A stretch of 64,000 nt of DNA. Source: UBA7672 sp047601145. Its GTDB lineage: Bacteria > Pseudomonadota > Alphaproteobacteria > Caulobacterales > Hyphomonadaceae. The first letter of the stretch is position 1. Each line of letters starts with the position of its first letter. The notes under the pieces were generated by a model, which ran no database searches, was not told where the DNA came from, and saw only the letters and a list, made by a program, of their open reading frames with translations. The translations under genes and the position numbers were made by a program. The stretch lies in assembly GCA_047601145.1 (NCBI GenBank), contig JASGJW010000005.1, positions 1 through 64,000 of the forward strand. The letters are read 5' to 3'. Below are positions 52,293-60,656 of this stretch, piece by piece.

Positions 52293-52301
52293 TCTGGTGA
52301 A

Positions 52302-53060
52302 ATGAGTTCGCCTTTCGATCTCTCGGGCAAGGTCGCGATCGTCACCGGCGCCAACACCGGCATTGGCCAGGGCATCGCGATTGCGCTCGCAGAAGCCGGC
52401 GCGGATATCGCCGCTGTCGGCCGCACCTCGCCAACCGAAACCGAAGCGAAAGTCAAAGCCGCAGGCCGTAGCTTCCTGCACATCAGCGCCGATCTCGGCT
52501 CGACGAAACCTATCGCCGACATCATTCCCGCTACGCTGAAGGCGCTCGGCCGCGCCGATATCCTCGTCAACAATGCCGGCACGATCCGCCGCGCCGATGC
52601 CGTCGACTTTACCGAGGAAGACTGGGACGCCGTCATCGACGTGAACCTCAAGTCCGTCTTCTTCCTGTCGCAGGCCTTCGCGAAACACGCACTCGCGGCG
52701 AAGCAGAAAGCGAAGATCATCCAGATCGCCTCGCTCCTGTCCTTCCAGGGCGGCATCCGCGTGCCGAGCTACACCGCCGCCAAATCAGGCCTAGCCGGGA
52801 TCACAAAGCTGATGGCGAACGAGTGGGCCGCGAAGGGCATCAACGTGAACGCGATTGCGCCCGGCTATTTCGTCACCAACAACACTGAAGCTCTCCGAAA
52901 AGACGAGACACGCTCGCGCGACATCCTCGCGCGTATTCCGGCAGGTCGCTGGGGCGAGCCTGGCGATCTCGGCGGCGCAGCAGTGTTCCTCGCCTCCACC
53001 GCTTCGGACTACATCCACGGCACGATCATCCCCGTCGACGGCGGATGGCTGGCGCGATAG
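52302..53060 (+). CDS. kduD: 2-Dehydro-3-deoxy-D-gluconate 5-dehydrogenase
   Basis: A 252-residue SDR. T-G-A-N-T-G-I-G-Q-G binds NAD, N-N-A-G-T-I-R-R is the structural motif, and S-Y-T-A-A-K-S-G contains the active-site Tyr and Lys. The T-I-R-R and W-A-x-K-G-I-N-V-N-A segments fit KduD, which reduces 2,5-diketo-3-deoxygluconate to KDG. Ten bases after kduI and nine before kdgK, so one operon. Product goes to KdgK. Confidence 0.93.
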   Translation: MSSPFDLSGKVAIVTGANTGIGQGIAIALAEAGADIAAVGRTSPTETEAKVKAAGRSFLHISADLGSTKPIADIIPATLKALGRADILVNNAGTIRRADAVDFTEEDWDAVIDVNLKSVFFLSQAFAKHALAAKQKAKIIQIASLLSFQGGIRVPSYTAAKSGLAGITKLMANEWAAKGINVNAIAPGYFVTNNTEALRKDETRSRDILARIPAGRWGEPGDLGGAAVFLASTASDYIHGTIIPVDGGWLAR

Positions 53061-53069
53061 GCAAGGCAC

Positions 53070-54068
53070 ATGGGCACGCGCCTCGTCTGCTTCGGTGAAA
53101 TGCTGGTCCGCCTCACGGCGCCCGCCGGAGAGATGCTGCTGCAGACACCGCAACTCTCGGCCCATGTCGGCGGCGCCGAAGCCAACGTCGCCATCGGCTT
53201 CTCGCGCCTCGGCGGCGAAGCGGCGATGGCGACCATCCTGCCGGACAATCCGCTTGGGTCTGCAGCGCGCGACGAACTCCGCCGCCATGGCGTCGGCATC
53301 GCTGACGTAAAGTTCGCGCCCGGCCGCATGGGGCTGTACTATCTCACGCCCGGCGCCGTGCTGCGAGCGGCAAGCATCGTCTACGACCGCGCCGGGTCCG
53401 CCTTCGCGGGCGCAGCGCCCAACGCCATCGACTGGAACACCGCCCTCAAAGGCGCCGGCTGGCTCCACGTCTCCGGCATCACGCCCGCCGTCAGCGCCTC
53501 CGCCGGCGAAGCCGCGCTCGCCGCCGTGAAGACCGCCGTCGCGAGCAACGTCAAGGTCTGCTTCGACGGCAATTACCGCTCCAAGCTCTGGGAAGCACGC
53601 GGCGAGACCGGCCAGGCGATCCTGAAACAGCTGCTCGATCACGCCAACCTCGCCTTCATCGACGAGCGCGACATCGCCCTGATCCTTGGCCGCGATGCAG
53701 GCACTCGCCAGCAGGCCGCCCAAGCCGCCTTCAATGCCTTCCCCCGTCTCCAGATGATCGCGGCGACGACGCGCAAGACCCACGGCGTCAACGACTACTC
53801 CCTCGGCGCCACGCTGTTCACGCGCAACGGCGCCCATCAGGTCGACCCGATTGACCTGCCCGGCGTCGTCGACCGCATCGGCGGCGGTGACGCCTTCGCC
53901 GCCGGCTTCCTGTACGGCCATCTTGCCGGAATGAAGGAGGCCGAAACCCTTGCCTTCGCGCTGCACTCAGCCGCTGCCAAGCATGGCCAGGTCGGCGACG
54001 CCAGCCACGCCTCTGCTGCCGACGTCCTCGCCCTGATGAGCGGCGGCGGCCTCGACGTGAAGCGCTAG
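53070..54068 (+). CDS. kdgK: 2-Dehydro-3-deoxygluconokinase
   Basis: A 332-residue PfkB-family sugar kinase. The opening C-F-G-E-M-L-V-R-L and G-G-A-E-A-N-V-A-I match KdgK, which phosphorylates KDG to KDPG. The C-terminal D-R-I-G-G-G-D-A-F-A-A-G motif holds the catalytic Asp and anion hole. Third gene of the kdu operon. The KDPG aldolase (kdgA) is not in this window, so the last step must be encoded elsewhere. Its stop overlaps the end of the convergent esterase gene by four bases. Confidence 0.93.
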   Translation: MGTRLVCFGEMLVRLTAPAGEMLLQTPQLSAHVGGAEANVAIGFSRLGGEAAMATILPDNPLGSAARDELRRHGVGIADVKFAPGRMGLYYLTPGAVLRAASIVYDRAGSAFAGAAPNAIDWNTALKGAGWLHVSGITPAVSASAGEAALAAVKTAVASNVKVCFDGNYRSKLWEARGETGQAILKQLLDHANLAFIDERDIALILGRDAGTRQQAAQAAFNAFPRLQMIAATTRKTHGVNDYSLGATLFTRNGAHQVDPIDLPGVVDRIGGGDAFAAGFLYGHLAGMKEAETLAFALHSAAAKHGQVGDASHASAADVLALMSGGGLDVKR

Positions 54069-55636
54069 TACGTTCCCGGCTGGATATACGGCGCCTTCGC
54101 GAACAGCTCGCGCTCGGCCTTGCGCGGATCGTTCTCCACCCGGCTCTCTACGTCGAACGTCATCGTCGCGCGTCTGGCCAACTCGTAACGCGGCCACGCG
54201 CCGAGGCTTCCGCCTGAGGGATCACCCGTCCGCGCGAAGCGCAGCAACGCATCGCTCATCGCGGCCGAGACCCCCCGCGCGCCCGCGCCATCGCCGGTTT
54301 CTGCCTCCGCTTTTGCCGTGTTCGCGAACACCAGCGGAATGTCGAGCGTGTGATGCGCACCATAGCGGCCGCCATCGCGCGGATTGGCGAAGTTGAGCTG
54401 ATAGACCCAGGTCGGCCCCTGTTCTTTCGCGCGCGCTTCCGCCTCGACCACCTGCGCCCGCCAGCTCCGCCCGGCTGTTGTCGCCTTGATGAACAGCTGC
54501 GGCGGCGTGATCTGCGGGAATAGCTCGCGGTATGCGCGAACCACCTGCGCCACATCGATATCCGTCACCATGTCGCGCTCCAGCCGCGCAGGCAGCGTGT
54601 CCCAGGTCAGTGCGAAGACAGACGCATCGCCCATCGCTATCAGCGAGCCTGTCTCCTCGCGCGTATTCCCCATCACCATCGGGATGCTCGACGACAGCTT
54701 CGGGGCCTCCGGCCAGAACGGATGAACTGGCAGCGCGGCACCATCCAGCACGGGCCCCCAATAGACGCGTGAGCCAACGATCGACGGATCACGCGCCGCC
54801 AGCCCTGCCAGCAGGCGTTGCGCATCTGTCTCCGCCAGTTTGCCTGGTGAAAGATTGAGATGGTCCGCCACCGCCTGCGCCCGTGCGCTCGCGCCCTTCG
54901 GCCCTTGTGCCGTCACCTGCTGCCCGCTCATCGTCCATGCGCGATGGAACAGGCCCTTCGCCGCAGGCATCGCCATCAAGCAGGCGATCTTGCCGCCGCC
55001 CCCCGATTGTCCGAACAGCGTCACGCAATCCCGGTCGCCGCCAAACGCTGCGATGTTGTCGCGCACCCATTCCAGCGCGAGCACGAGATCGAGCAGCCCC
55101 GCATTCCCGCTCGCTGCATAGCGCTCCTCGCGCACGAGATGCGGCAGGAAAAGATGCCCGAACACATTGAGCCGATGGTTCAGCGTCAGCACGACGCAAT
55201 CGCCACGCCGCGCCAGCTCCGCGCCATCTGTAACCGGCGCCGAACCCGAACCGCCCGAATACCCGCCGCCATGGATGTAGACGAGCACAGGCTTCCTCGC
55301 GGAGGCCTCCAGCGTTGGCGTCCACACATTGAGGACGAGACAGTCCTCGCCTTGCGTCTCACCGCCCGATCCCTGGAAGCATGCAGGTCCATGGCTCAGC
55401 GCATCCCGCACACCCTTCCATGCGACCGCCGCCTTCGGCGCCTCGAAGCGCCTCGTCCGCGTGTCAGCGCCGTAAGGAATGCCTAGAAACTCCGCGACCT
55501 CGCCGCGCGCCCTGCCCCGCACTTTCCCGTTCGCGAATAAGACCGCCGGATCCTTGCGCATCGGAGCCGCTGTAGACACCGGTGTCAGGAGCAAGCCAAT
55601 TCCGGCGAGGCCCAGGGAACGTCGGTTCAGTTTCAT
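54065..55636 (-). CDS. Exported type-B carboxylesterase
   Basis: A 523-residue carboxylesterase. The nucleophile elbow F-G-Q-S-G-G-G replaces the more usual F-G-E-S-A-G; the oxyanion region H-G-G-G-Y-S-G-G is present and H-H-T-L-D-I-P contains the likely catalytic His. A basic, hydrophobic signal (L-N-R-R-S-L-G-L-A-G) suggests Tat or Sec export. Palindrome copy 3 lies inside its signal-peptide codons; an alternative ATG at 55561 would leave the palindrome in the leader but remove the signal. Co-location with GH43 and kdu genes suggests de-esterification of pectin-like substrate. Confidence 0.85.
   Translation of the reverse strand: MKLNRRSLGLAGIGLLLTPVSTAAPMRKDPAVLFANGKVRGRARGEVAEFLGIPYGADTRTRRFEAPKAAVAWKGVRDALSHGPACFQGSGGETQGEDCLVLNVWTPTLEASARKPVLVYIHGGGYSGGSGSAPVTDGAELARRGDCVVLTLNHRLNVFGHLFLPHLVREERYAASGNAGLLDLVLALEWVRDNIAAFGGDRDCVTLFGQSGGGGKIACLMAMPAAKGLFHRAWTMSGQQVTAQGPKGASARAQAVADHLNLSPGKLAETDAQRLLAGLAARDPSIVGSRVYWGPVLDGAALPVHPFWPEAPKLSSSIPMVMGNTREETGSLIAMGDASVFALTWDTLPARLERDMVTDIDVAQVVRAYRELFPQITPPQLFIKATTAGRSWRAQVVEAEARAKEQGPTWVYQLNFANPRDGGRYGAHHTLDIPLVFANTAKAEAETGDGAGARGVSAAMSDALLRFARTGDPSGGSLGAWPRYELARRATMTFDVESRVENDPRKAERELFAKAPYIQPGTY
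55575..55586. promoter_or_regulatory. LacI-type operator, copy 3 (inside a coding start)
   Basis: GACACCGGTGTC again, here within the signal-peptide codons of the esterase gene (encoding T-P-V-S-T). It could work as a roadblock or, if translation begins at 55561, as a leader operator. The identity with copies 1 and 2 in a 12-base core is unlikely to be chance in a 5.4 kb stretch. Confidence 0.65.
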
Positions 55637-55705
55637 TGGAGATGTCCTGCCCGCGCCGCACTGCCGACGGCGTCGCGTCAGACTACGCCACCGCTCGCAA
55701 TCCTG

Positions 55706-56716
55706 CTAGCCGACAGCCTCGCCCGCAGCGTCGAACGCCATCAGTTTGCTGCGGTCGATGAAGGCGTTGAGCACGGCCCCCGGCGGGGGAACATTGGCCG
55801 CGAACTGCGGCGCCAGCCATATCTCGCCCGCAAACGTCACGCGCATGAACCTGCGCCCGCCCAGGCTTTCCTCGCCCGCCGCCCGCACCACGAACCGCAG
55901 GCAGCCTGTCCCCGCACGTTCCAGCGTCGTGTCATCCGGCCGGAAGGCCAACGTGCACGCGCCCTCCGCTGGCATGGCCAGCCCCTCGGGCGGCGCAAAC
56001 CGCGACCCGTCCGCCAGCACGCCGCGACCCTCGTGCAGCGTCATCGGCAACTTGTTCAGCACCGGGAACGATGTTGCCAGCGCCGCCGTCAGATTGGCTG
56101 GATGCGCAAACACATCGGCCGCATTGCCATGCTGGATTACCTTGCCATGGCTCAACACAGCCACCTTGCCGCCCAGCCCCAGCGCCGCATCCGCGCTATC
56201 CGTCACCAGCACCACGACGGCGCCCGTATCCGCCAGCATCGTTCCCAGATCCGCAACGAACCTGTCGCGCACATCGCGCTCGAGCCCCGCGCCCGCGACG
56301 TCCAGCAGCATCACGCCCGGCCGCTCCGCCCGCGCCCGCGCAATCGCGAGCCGCAGCCGCTGATCCAAATCGAGCTCGCTGACGCTGGCCTCCAGCCGCC
56401 CCGCCAGCCGCACCCGCGCCGCCGCCTCGGCGCCGATCAGCTTCGAAACCCGCTGGCCAGACTTCGGAACGCCGTGCGCGCTCACCCGCATGATCCGGCC
56501 CTTCTCCTTGCGGGCATGGCCAATGTCCTTGCCGTCCAGCTTTACGAAGCCAGCCTGCGGCTTGTCAGCCCCTGCAAGCAAGCGCAGCAACGCCTCGCGC
56601 CCCGCCCCCGAAAGCCCGAGCACCGCCGTCGGCGCCTCGCGTGTGAATGTCAGGCTGGCGTGAGCGAGTAGCGTCTCCCGGCCGGCGCTGCGGCTGACGT
56701 CCCTCAGTTCCAGCAT
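55706..56716 (-). CDS. Degenerate ABC-transporter ATPase (MalK/UgpC-like)
   Basis: A 336-residue relative of sugar-importer ATPases with a C-terminal TOBE-like domain (residues about 235-336). The nucleotide-binding motifs are damaged: Walker A is G-L-S-G-A-G-R-E (Lys to Arg, Ser/Thr to Glu), the signature region reads S-V-S-E-L-D-L-D, Walker B ends L-L-D-V instead of D-E, and the H-switch His is replaced (L-V-T-D-S). It is unlikely to hydrolyse ATP. No permease or binding protein adjoins. It may be a regulator that kept the fold, or a decaying gene; the frame is intact. Confidence 0.8.
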   Translation of the reverse strand: MLELRDVSRSAGRETLLAHASLTFTREAPTAVLGLSGAGREALLRLLAGADKPQAGFVKLDGKDIGHARKEKGRIMRVSAHGVPKSGQRVSKLIGAEAAARVRLAGRLEASVSELDLDQRLRLAIARARAERPGVMLLDVAGAGLERDVRDRFVADLGTMLADTGAVVVLVTDSADAALGLGGKVAVLSHGKVIQHGNAADVFAHPANLTAALATSFPVLNKLPMTLHEGRGVLADGSRFAPPEGLAMPAEGACTLAFRPDDTTLERAGTGCLRFVVRAAGEESLGGRRFMRVTFAGEIWLAPQFAANVPPPGAVLNAFIDRSKLMAFDAAGEAVG

Positions 56717-57005
56717 GGAGCCGTCCAGCCTGACCTGAGCATCAGCATGACAACGCCCGCAACTTCCGTAGGGCCAACGCCTCCCCAGGGGCTGGCATTA
56801 TCGCCCCCGGCGGGAGTCCGTCAAACGCGGCGTTCCGGCAGGCGAATTCTCCTTGATTTTGGGCATTCTCGTGAGCTTGCGACAGGTTGTTACCGGTCTG
56901 AAATTTCCGTGAGACAGAGACGGATTAGCCCCCTCTGTTCATTTAAGTTCGCGTATGAAACGCCATTGGGGTTACGGTCCCGGCGACCGGACGAACGGAA
57001 AGCGT

Positions 57006-58676
57006 ATGATGAACAAGAAAGTCCTGGTTGGGATCGCAGGCGCTGCCATTGTCGGCATCGCCGCTATCGCCGTTGTGTTCGGCGGCGGCGCCACCGCCGC
57101 GACCGGCAACTACGCCTGGGAGACGGTCGCCGTCGGCAAGGGCGATGTCGCCCGCGTCATCTCCGCCTCCGGCACGATCCAGCCGCGCGAGAAGGTCGAT
57201 GTCGGCTCGGAAGTCTCAGGCAAGATCACCGCCATCTATGTCGACTTCAACGACCGAGTGAAGAAGGACCAGGTCCTTGCACAGGTCGACCCCGAGACAT
57301 TCCAGAACACGCTCGACCAGAACGTCGCTCGCCTGCGCCAGTCCGAAGCCTCCGTCGACAACAGCCAGGCCTCTATCGACCGCTCGAAAGTCGCGCTCGA
57401 CGTCCAGACCAAGGCCTACGAGCGCACCAAGACCCTCTACGCGCAGGGCGCCACGTCGACCCAGGCGATGGAACAGGCTGAACAGGCCTACAAGAACGCG
57501 CAGCTCCAGCTGCAGTCCGACCAGGTCTCGCTCAAGTCCGCCATCGCCGGGCTCGAAACATCGAAAGCCGCCGCCCAGGACGCACGCACGCGTCTCGAGC
57601 GCACCAAGATCCGCTCGCCCATCGACGGCGTGATCCTCAGCCGCTCCGTCGAAGTCGGCCAGACCGTGCAGTCCGCCCAGACCGTCGCGAAATTCTTCAC
57701 CGTCGCCGCCGACCTCTCGCAGATCGAGATCGAAGCGGCCGTCGTCGAGTTCGACATCGGCGGCATCGACAATGACGATCCTGTGGTCTTCACCGTCGAC
57801 GCTTTCCCCGGCGAGCGCTTCACCGGATCAGTCGTGCAGGTTCGCCAGCTCGGCGCCGAGCAGGCCAACGTCGTCACCTACACCGTGGTGGTCAATGCGC
57901 GTAACCCGAACGGCAAGCTCCTTCCGGGCATGACCGCCAATGTCGAGATCACGGCCGATCGCGTCGCCGGCGTTCTTCGCCTGCCCTACGACGTCACGCG
58001 CTTCCAGCCGCCGAAAGAGATCGCGGATGCGATGCGCGAAGAACAGCAGCGCAACGGCCAGGGCGGCCCCGGCGGTCCAGGCGGCGCACCCGGCGGCGGT
58101 GGACAGACGATGACGTTCGGCGCCGGTGGTCCTCCGGGCGGCGGTCAGGGTGGCGGCGGACAGCGTGGCGGCTTTGGCGGCCCCGGCGGGCCGCAAGCCA
58201 TGTTCGCCGAGATGCTCAAGAATGCCGGCGTCGATGAAGCGCGCACCAAGAAGATCGAAGCCGAACTGCAGGCCGAGATGCAGAAGGTGATGGCCTCGAT
58301 GGGCCCGCCTCCGGGCTCAGCCCCGCAGGGCGGCGTCGCTGCCATCGGCGGGGGCGGCTTCGGCCCGCCACAGAGCATCATCCAGCAACAGCAGCGTTCC
58401 GAGCGCATGGCCAAGATGCAGCAGACACAGGACGCGGTCTTCCGCCGTAACCTAAGCGAGGCCGAATACGCCGCCGTCTCCAAGGCCCGTCTCGAGATGC
58501 AGTCCCAGAAGCGCGTGACCGTTTACAAGGTCAATGACAAGGGCGAGCTCGAGCGCCACCAGCTCACCATCGGCCTGTCGGACGGCTCGAACGTCCAGGT
58601 CATCCGGGGCGCCAACGAGGGCGACAAGTTCGTCATCCGCGCCGCCTCGAACGACAAGGGCGGGCAGAAGCCCTGA
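57006..58676 (+). CDS. macA: MacA-like periplasmic adaptor of a tripartite exporter
   Basis: A 556-residue membrane fusion protein. An N-terminal anchor (V-G-I-A-G-A-A-I-V-G-I-A-A-I-A-V-V-F) is followed by lipoyl half I-Q-P-R-E-K-V-D-V-G-S-E-V-S-G, a long alpha-hairpin to about residue 190, the second lipoyl half S-P-I-D-G-V-I-L-S-R-S-V, beta-barrel and end domains. Between about residues 345 and 470 lies a low-complexity insert rich in Gly, Pro and Gln. ATG 57006 (or 57009) follows GGAAAG; the frame extends to 56955. First gene of a MacA-MacB-OMF operon. Confidence 0.88.
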   Translation: MMNKKVLVGIAGAAIVGIAAIAVVFGGGATAATGNYAWETVAVGKGDVARVISASGTIQPREKVDVGSEVSGKITAIYVDFNDRVKKDQVLAQVDPETFQNTLDQNVARLRQSEASVDNSQASIDRSKVALDVQTKAYERTKTLYAQGATSTQAMEQAEQAYKNAQLQLQSDQVSLKSAIAGLETSKAAAQDARTRLERTKIRSPIDGVILSRSVEVGQTVQSAQTVAKFFTVAADLSQIEIEAAVVEFDIGGIDNDDPVVFTVDAFPGERFTGSVVQVRQLGAEQANVVTYTVVVNARNPNGKLLPGMTANVEITADRVAGVLRLPYDVTRFQPPKEIADAMREEQQRNGQGGPGGPGGAPGGGGQTMTFGAGGPPGGGQGGGGQRGGFGGPGGPQAMFAEMLKNAGVDEARTKKIEAELQAEMQKVMASMGPPPGSAPQGGVAAIGGGGFGPPQSIIQQQQRSERMAKMQQTQDAVFRRNLSEAEYAAVSKARLEMQSQKRVTVYKVNDKGELERHQLTIGLSDGSNVQVIRGANEGDKFVIRAASNDKGGQKP

Positions 58677-58693
58677 GCCCGGACCGGAGCGAC

Positions 58694-59414
58694 ATGACGA
58701 CCGAAAAGCCGATCATCTCCTGCCGTGATCTGACGAAGATCTACAGGATGGGAGACCGAGGAAGTCCGCGCACTCGACGGCGTGAGCCTCGACATCCATC
58801 AGGGCGAATTCGTCGCCATCATGGGCCCGTCCGGCTCGGGCAAATCGTCCCTCATGAACTTGATCGGCGCCCTCGACCGCCCCACATCCGGCGAGATGTG
58901 GATCAATGGCAGGGCCCTGTCCGAAATGAGCCGGGACGACCTTGCCGACCTCAGGAACGAGACGCTGGGTTTTGTCTTCCAGCAGTTCAACCTGCTGGCC
59001 CGGCAGGACGCTTTCCAGAATGTCCGCCTCCCCCTCCGCTACGCCCGCAAGGATGTCGGCGACATCGATGCCCGCGCGAAGGAGTGCCTCGAACTGGTCG
59101 GCCTCGGCACACGCATGGATCACCGTCCGATGCAGCTCTCGGGCGGCCAACAGCAGCGCGTCGCCATCGCCCGCGCGCTCTCGAACCGTCCCCGCATCCT
59201 GCTCGCCGATGAACCGACCGGCGCGCTCGACACCAAGACCACCGTCGAGATCATGCACCTGATGCAGGACCTCAACCGGCAGGGCATCACCGTTGTCGTC
59301 ATCACGCACGAGAACGAGGTCGCCGAATACGCCAAGCGGCAGATCCACTTCCGCGACGGCCGCATCGAATCGGACAGCGCCAACCCCGAACTGAAACGCG
59401 CCAACGGAGGCTGA
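58694..59414 (+). pseudogene. MacB-type ABC ATPase with a one-base frameshift
   Basis: The gene begins M-T-T-E-K-P-I-I-S-C-R-D-L-T-K-I-Y-R-M-G-D, then the frame breaks near 58756. Dropping one base, most simply one C of the pair at 58756-58757, gives M-G-D-E-E-V-R-A-L-D-G-V-S-L and a 239-residue ATPase with Walker A G-P-S-G-S-G-K-S-S, signature L-S-G-G-Q-Q-Q-R, Walker B L-L-A-D-E-P and T-H-E-N. All catalytic residues lie downstream of the break. A downstream GTG at 58782 could give an N-terminally shortened protein. Either a true mutation or a sequencing error; the flanking genes are intact, favouring error or very recent loss. Confidence 0.85.
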
Positions 59415-59417
59415 TCC

Positions 59418-60656
59418 ATGAAGTATGGCGTCGCCACACAGTCAGCGACCGAGGCGTTATTCTCGAACCCGCTGCGCTCGCTGCTCACCATGCTCGGCAT
59501 CATCATCGGCGTCGCGTCGGTGATGGTCATGATGTCGATCGGCGAAGGCGCGAAGGTCACGATCGAGAAACAGATCAACTCGGTCGGCACCAACGTCCTC
59601 ACCATGCAGCCCGGCAACATGAACCGCGGCGGCCGCAACCAGGGCGCAGCCTCAGGCCGCCCCTTCGCGGAGTTGGATGTGACGGCGATGGAAACCCTGC
59701 CCTTCGTCGACGCCGCGACCGGCGTCGTCACGGGCCAGGTCAACGCGGTTTCGGAAGAGGCCAACTGGGCCACCCAGATCCAGGGCGGCACGTCATCCTA
59801 TTTCACCGTCAACAACTGGAAGACCGTCGAGGGACGCGAGTTCACCCAGCAGGAAGCGCAGGGCGGCGCGGCTGTCGTGGTGGTGGGCAAGACCACGGCG
59901 GACAACCTCTTCCCCCGCGGCGGCGCCGTCGGTCAGCGGATCCGCATCAACAGCGTGCCGGTCGAGATCATCGGCATCCTCGAATCCAAAGGCCAGTCGG
60001 GCGGCGGTGGGATGGGGATGGACCGGGACGACACCATTATTGGTCCCTTAAGCATGGTTAGGAACCGGATAACGGGCGGCAATCGCTGGGTCTCCCGTCA
60101 CGTGAATCGCATACAGGTCCTCGTTCAGGAGGGGTATGATGTCGCCGAAGCGCAGGATGAAGTGACTACGCTCATGCGCGAGCGCCGCCGTGTGGAGCCG
60201 GGCCAGCAAGACAATTTCATGGTTATTAACTTTGCCGACATGATAAAGCAGCGTGCAGCAGTGGCCGAAACAATGAGCACGCTCCTTGCCTTTACCGCTG
60301 CGGTCTCGCTGATCGTCGGCGGCGTCGGCGTGATGAACATCATGCTTGTTTCCGTCACAGAACGTACACGCGAGATCGGCCTGCGCATGGCCATCGGCGC
60401 GCGCGGCGGCGACATCCTTCTTCAGTTCCTTTTCGAAGCCATTGCCCTCTGCACCCTGGGCGGACTCATCGGCATGGCGATCGGATGGATAGGCGTGTGG
60501 GGTTACGCTGAGGTCTCAAAAGCCCCGATGGTGGTCTCCCCCATCATCATTGCGACCGCGCTGGGTGCAGCCGCCTCAGTCGGTCTTATATTTGGCTTCT
60601 TCCCCGCCCGCAGGGCAGCTCAATTAGATCCAATCCAGGCGCTCAGATATGATTAA
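59418..60656 (+). CDS. MacB-type ABC permease
   Basis: A 412-residue FtsX/MacB-like membrane subunit: first helix L-L-T-M-L-G-I-I-I-G-V-A-S-V, a large periplasmic domain of about 230 residues, then three C-terminal helices with the E-R-T-R-E-I-G-L-R-M-A-I-G coupling region. It starts three bases after the ATPase stop. MacB here is split into ATPase and permease, as in LolD/LolE-like systems, rather than fused. Some stretches (about 60030-60290) use rarer codons than the rest. Confidence 0.9.
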   Translation: MKYGVATQSATEALFSNPLRSLLTMLGIIIGVASVMVMMSIGEGAKVTIEKQINSVGTNVLTMQPGNMNRGGRNQGAASGRPFAELDVTAMETLPFVDAATGVVTGQVNAVSEEANWATQIQGGTSSYFTVNNWKTVEGREFTQQEAQGGAAVVVVGKTTADNLFPRGGAVGQRIRINSVPVEIIGILESKGQSGGGGMGMDRDDTIIGPLSMVRNRITGGNRWVSRHVNRIQVLVQEGYDVAEAQDEVTTLMRERRRVEPGQQDNFMVINFADMIKQRAAVAETMSTLLAFTAAVSLIVGGVGVMNIMLVSVTERTREIGLRMAIGARGGDILLQFLFEAIALCTLGGLIGMAIGWIGVWGYAEVSKAPMVVSPIIIATALGAAASVGLIFGFFPARRAAQLDPIQALRYD

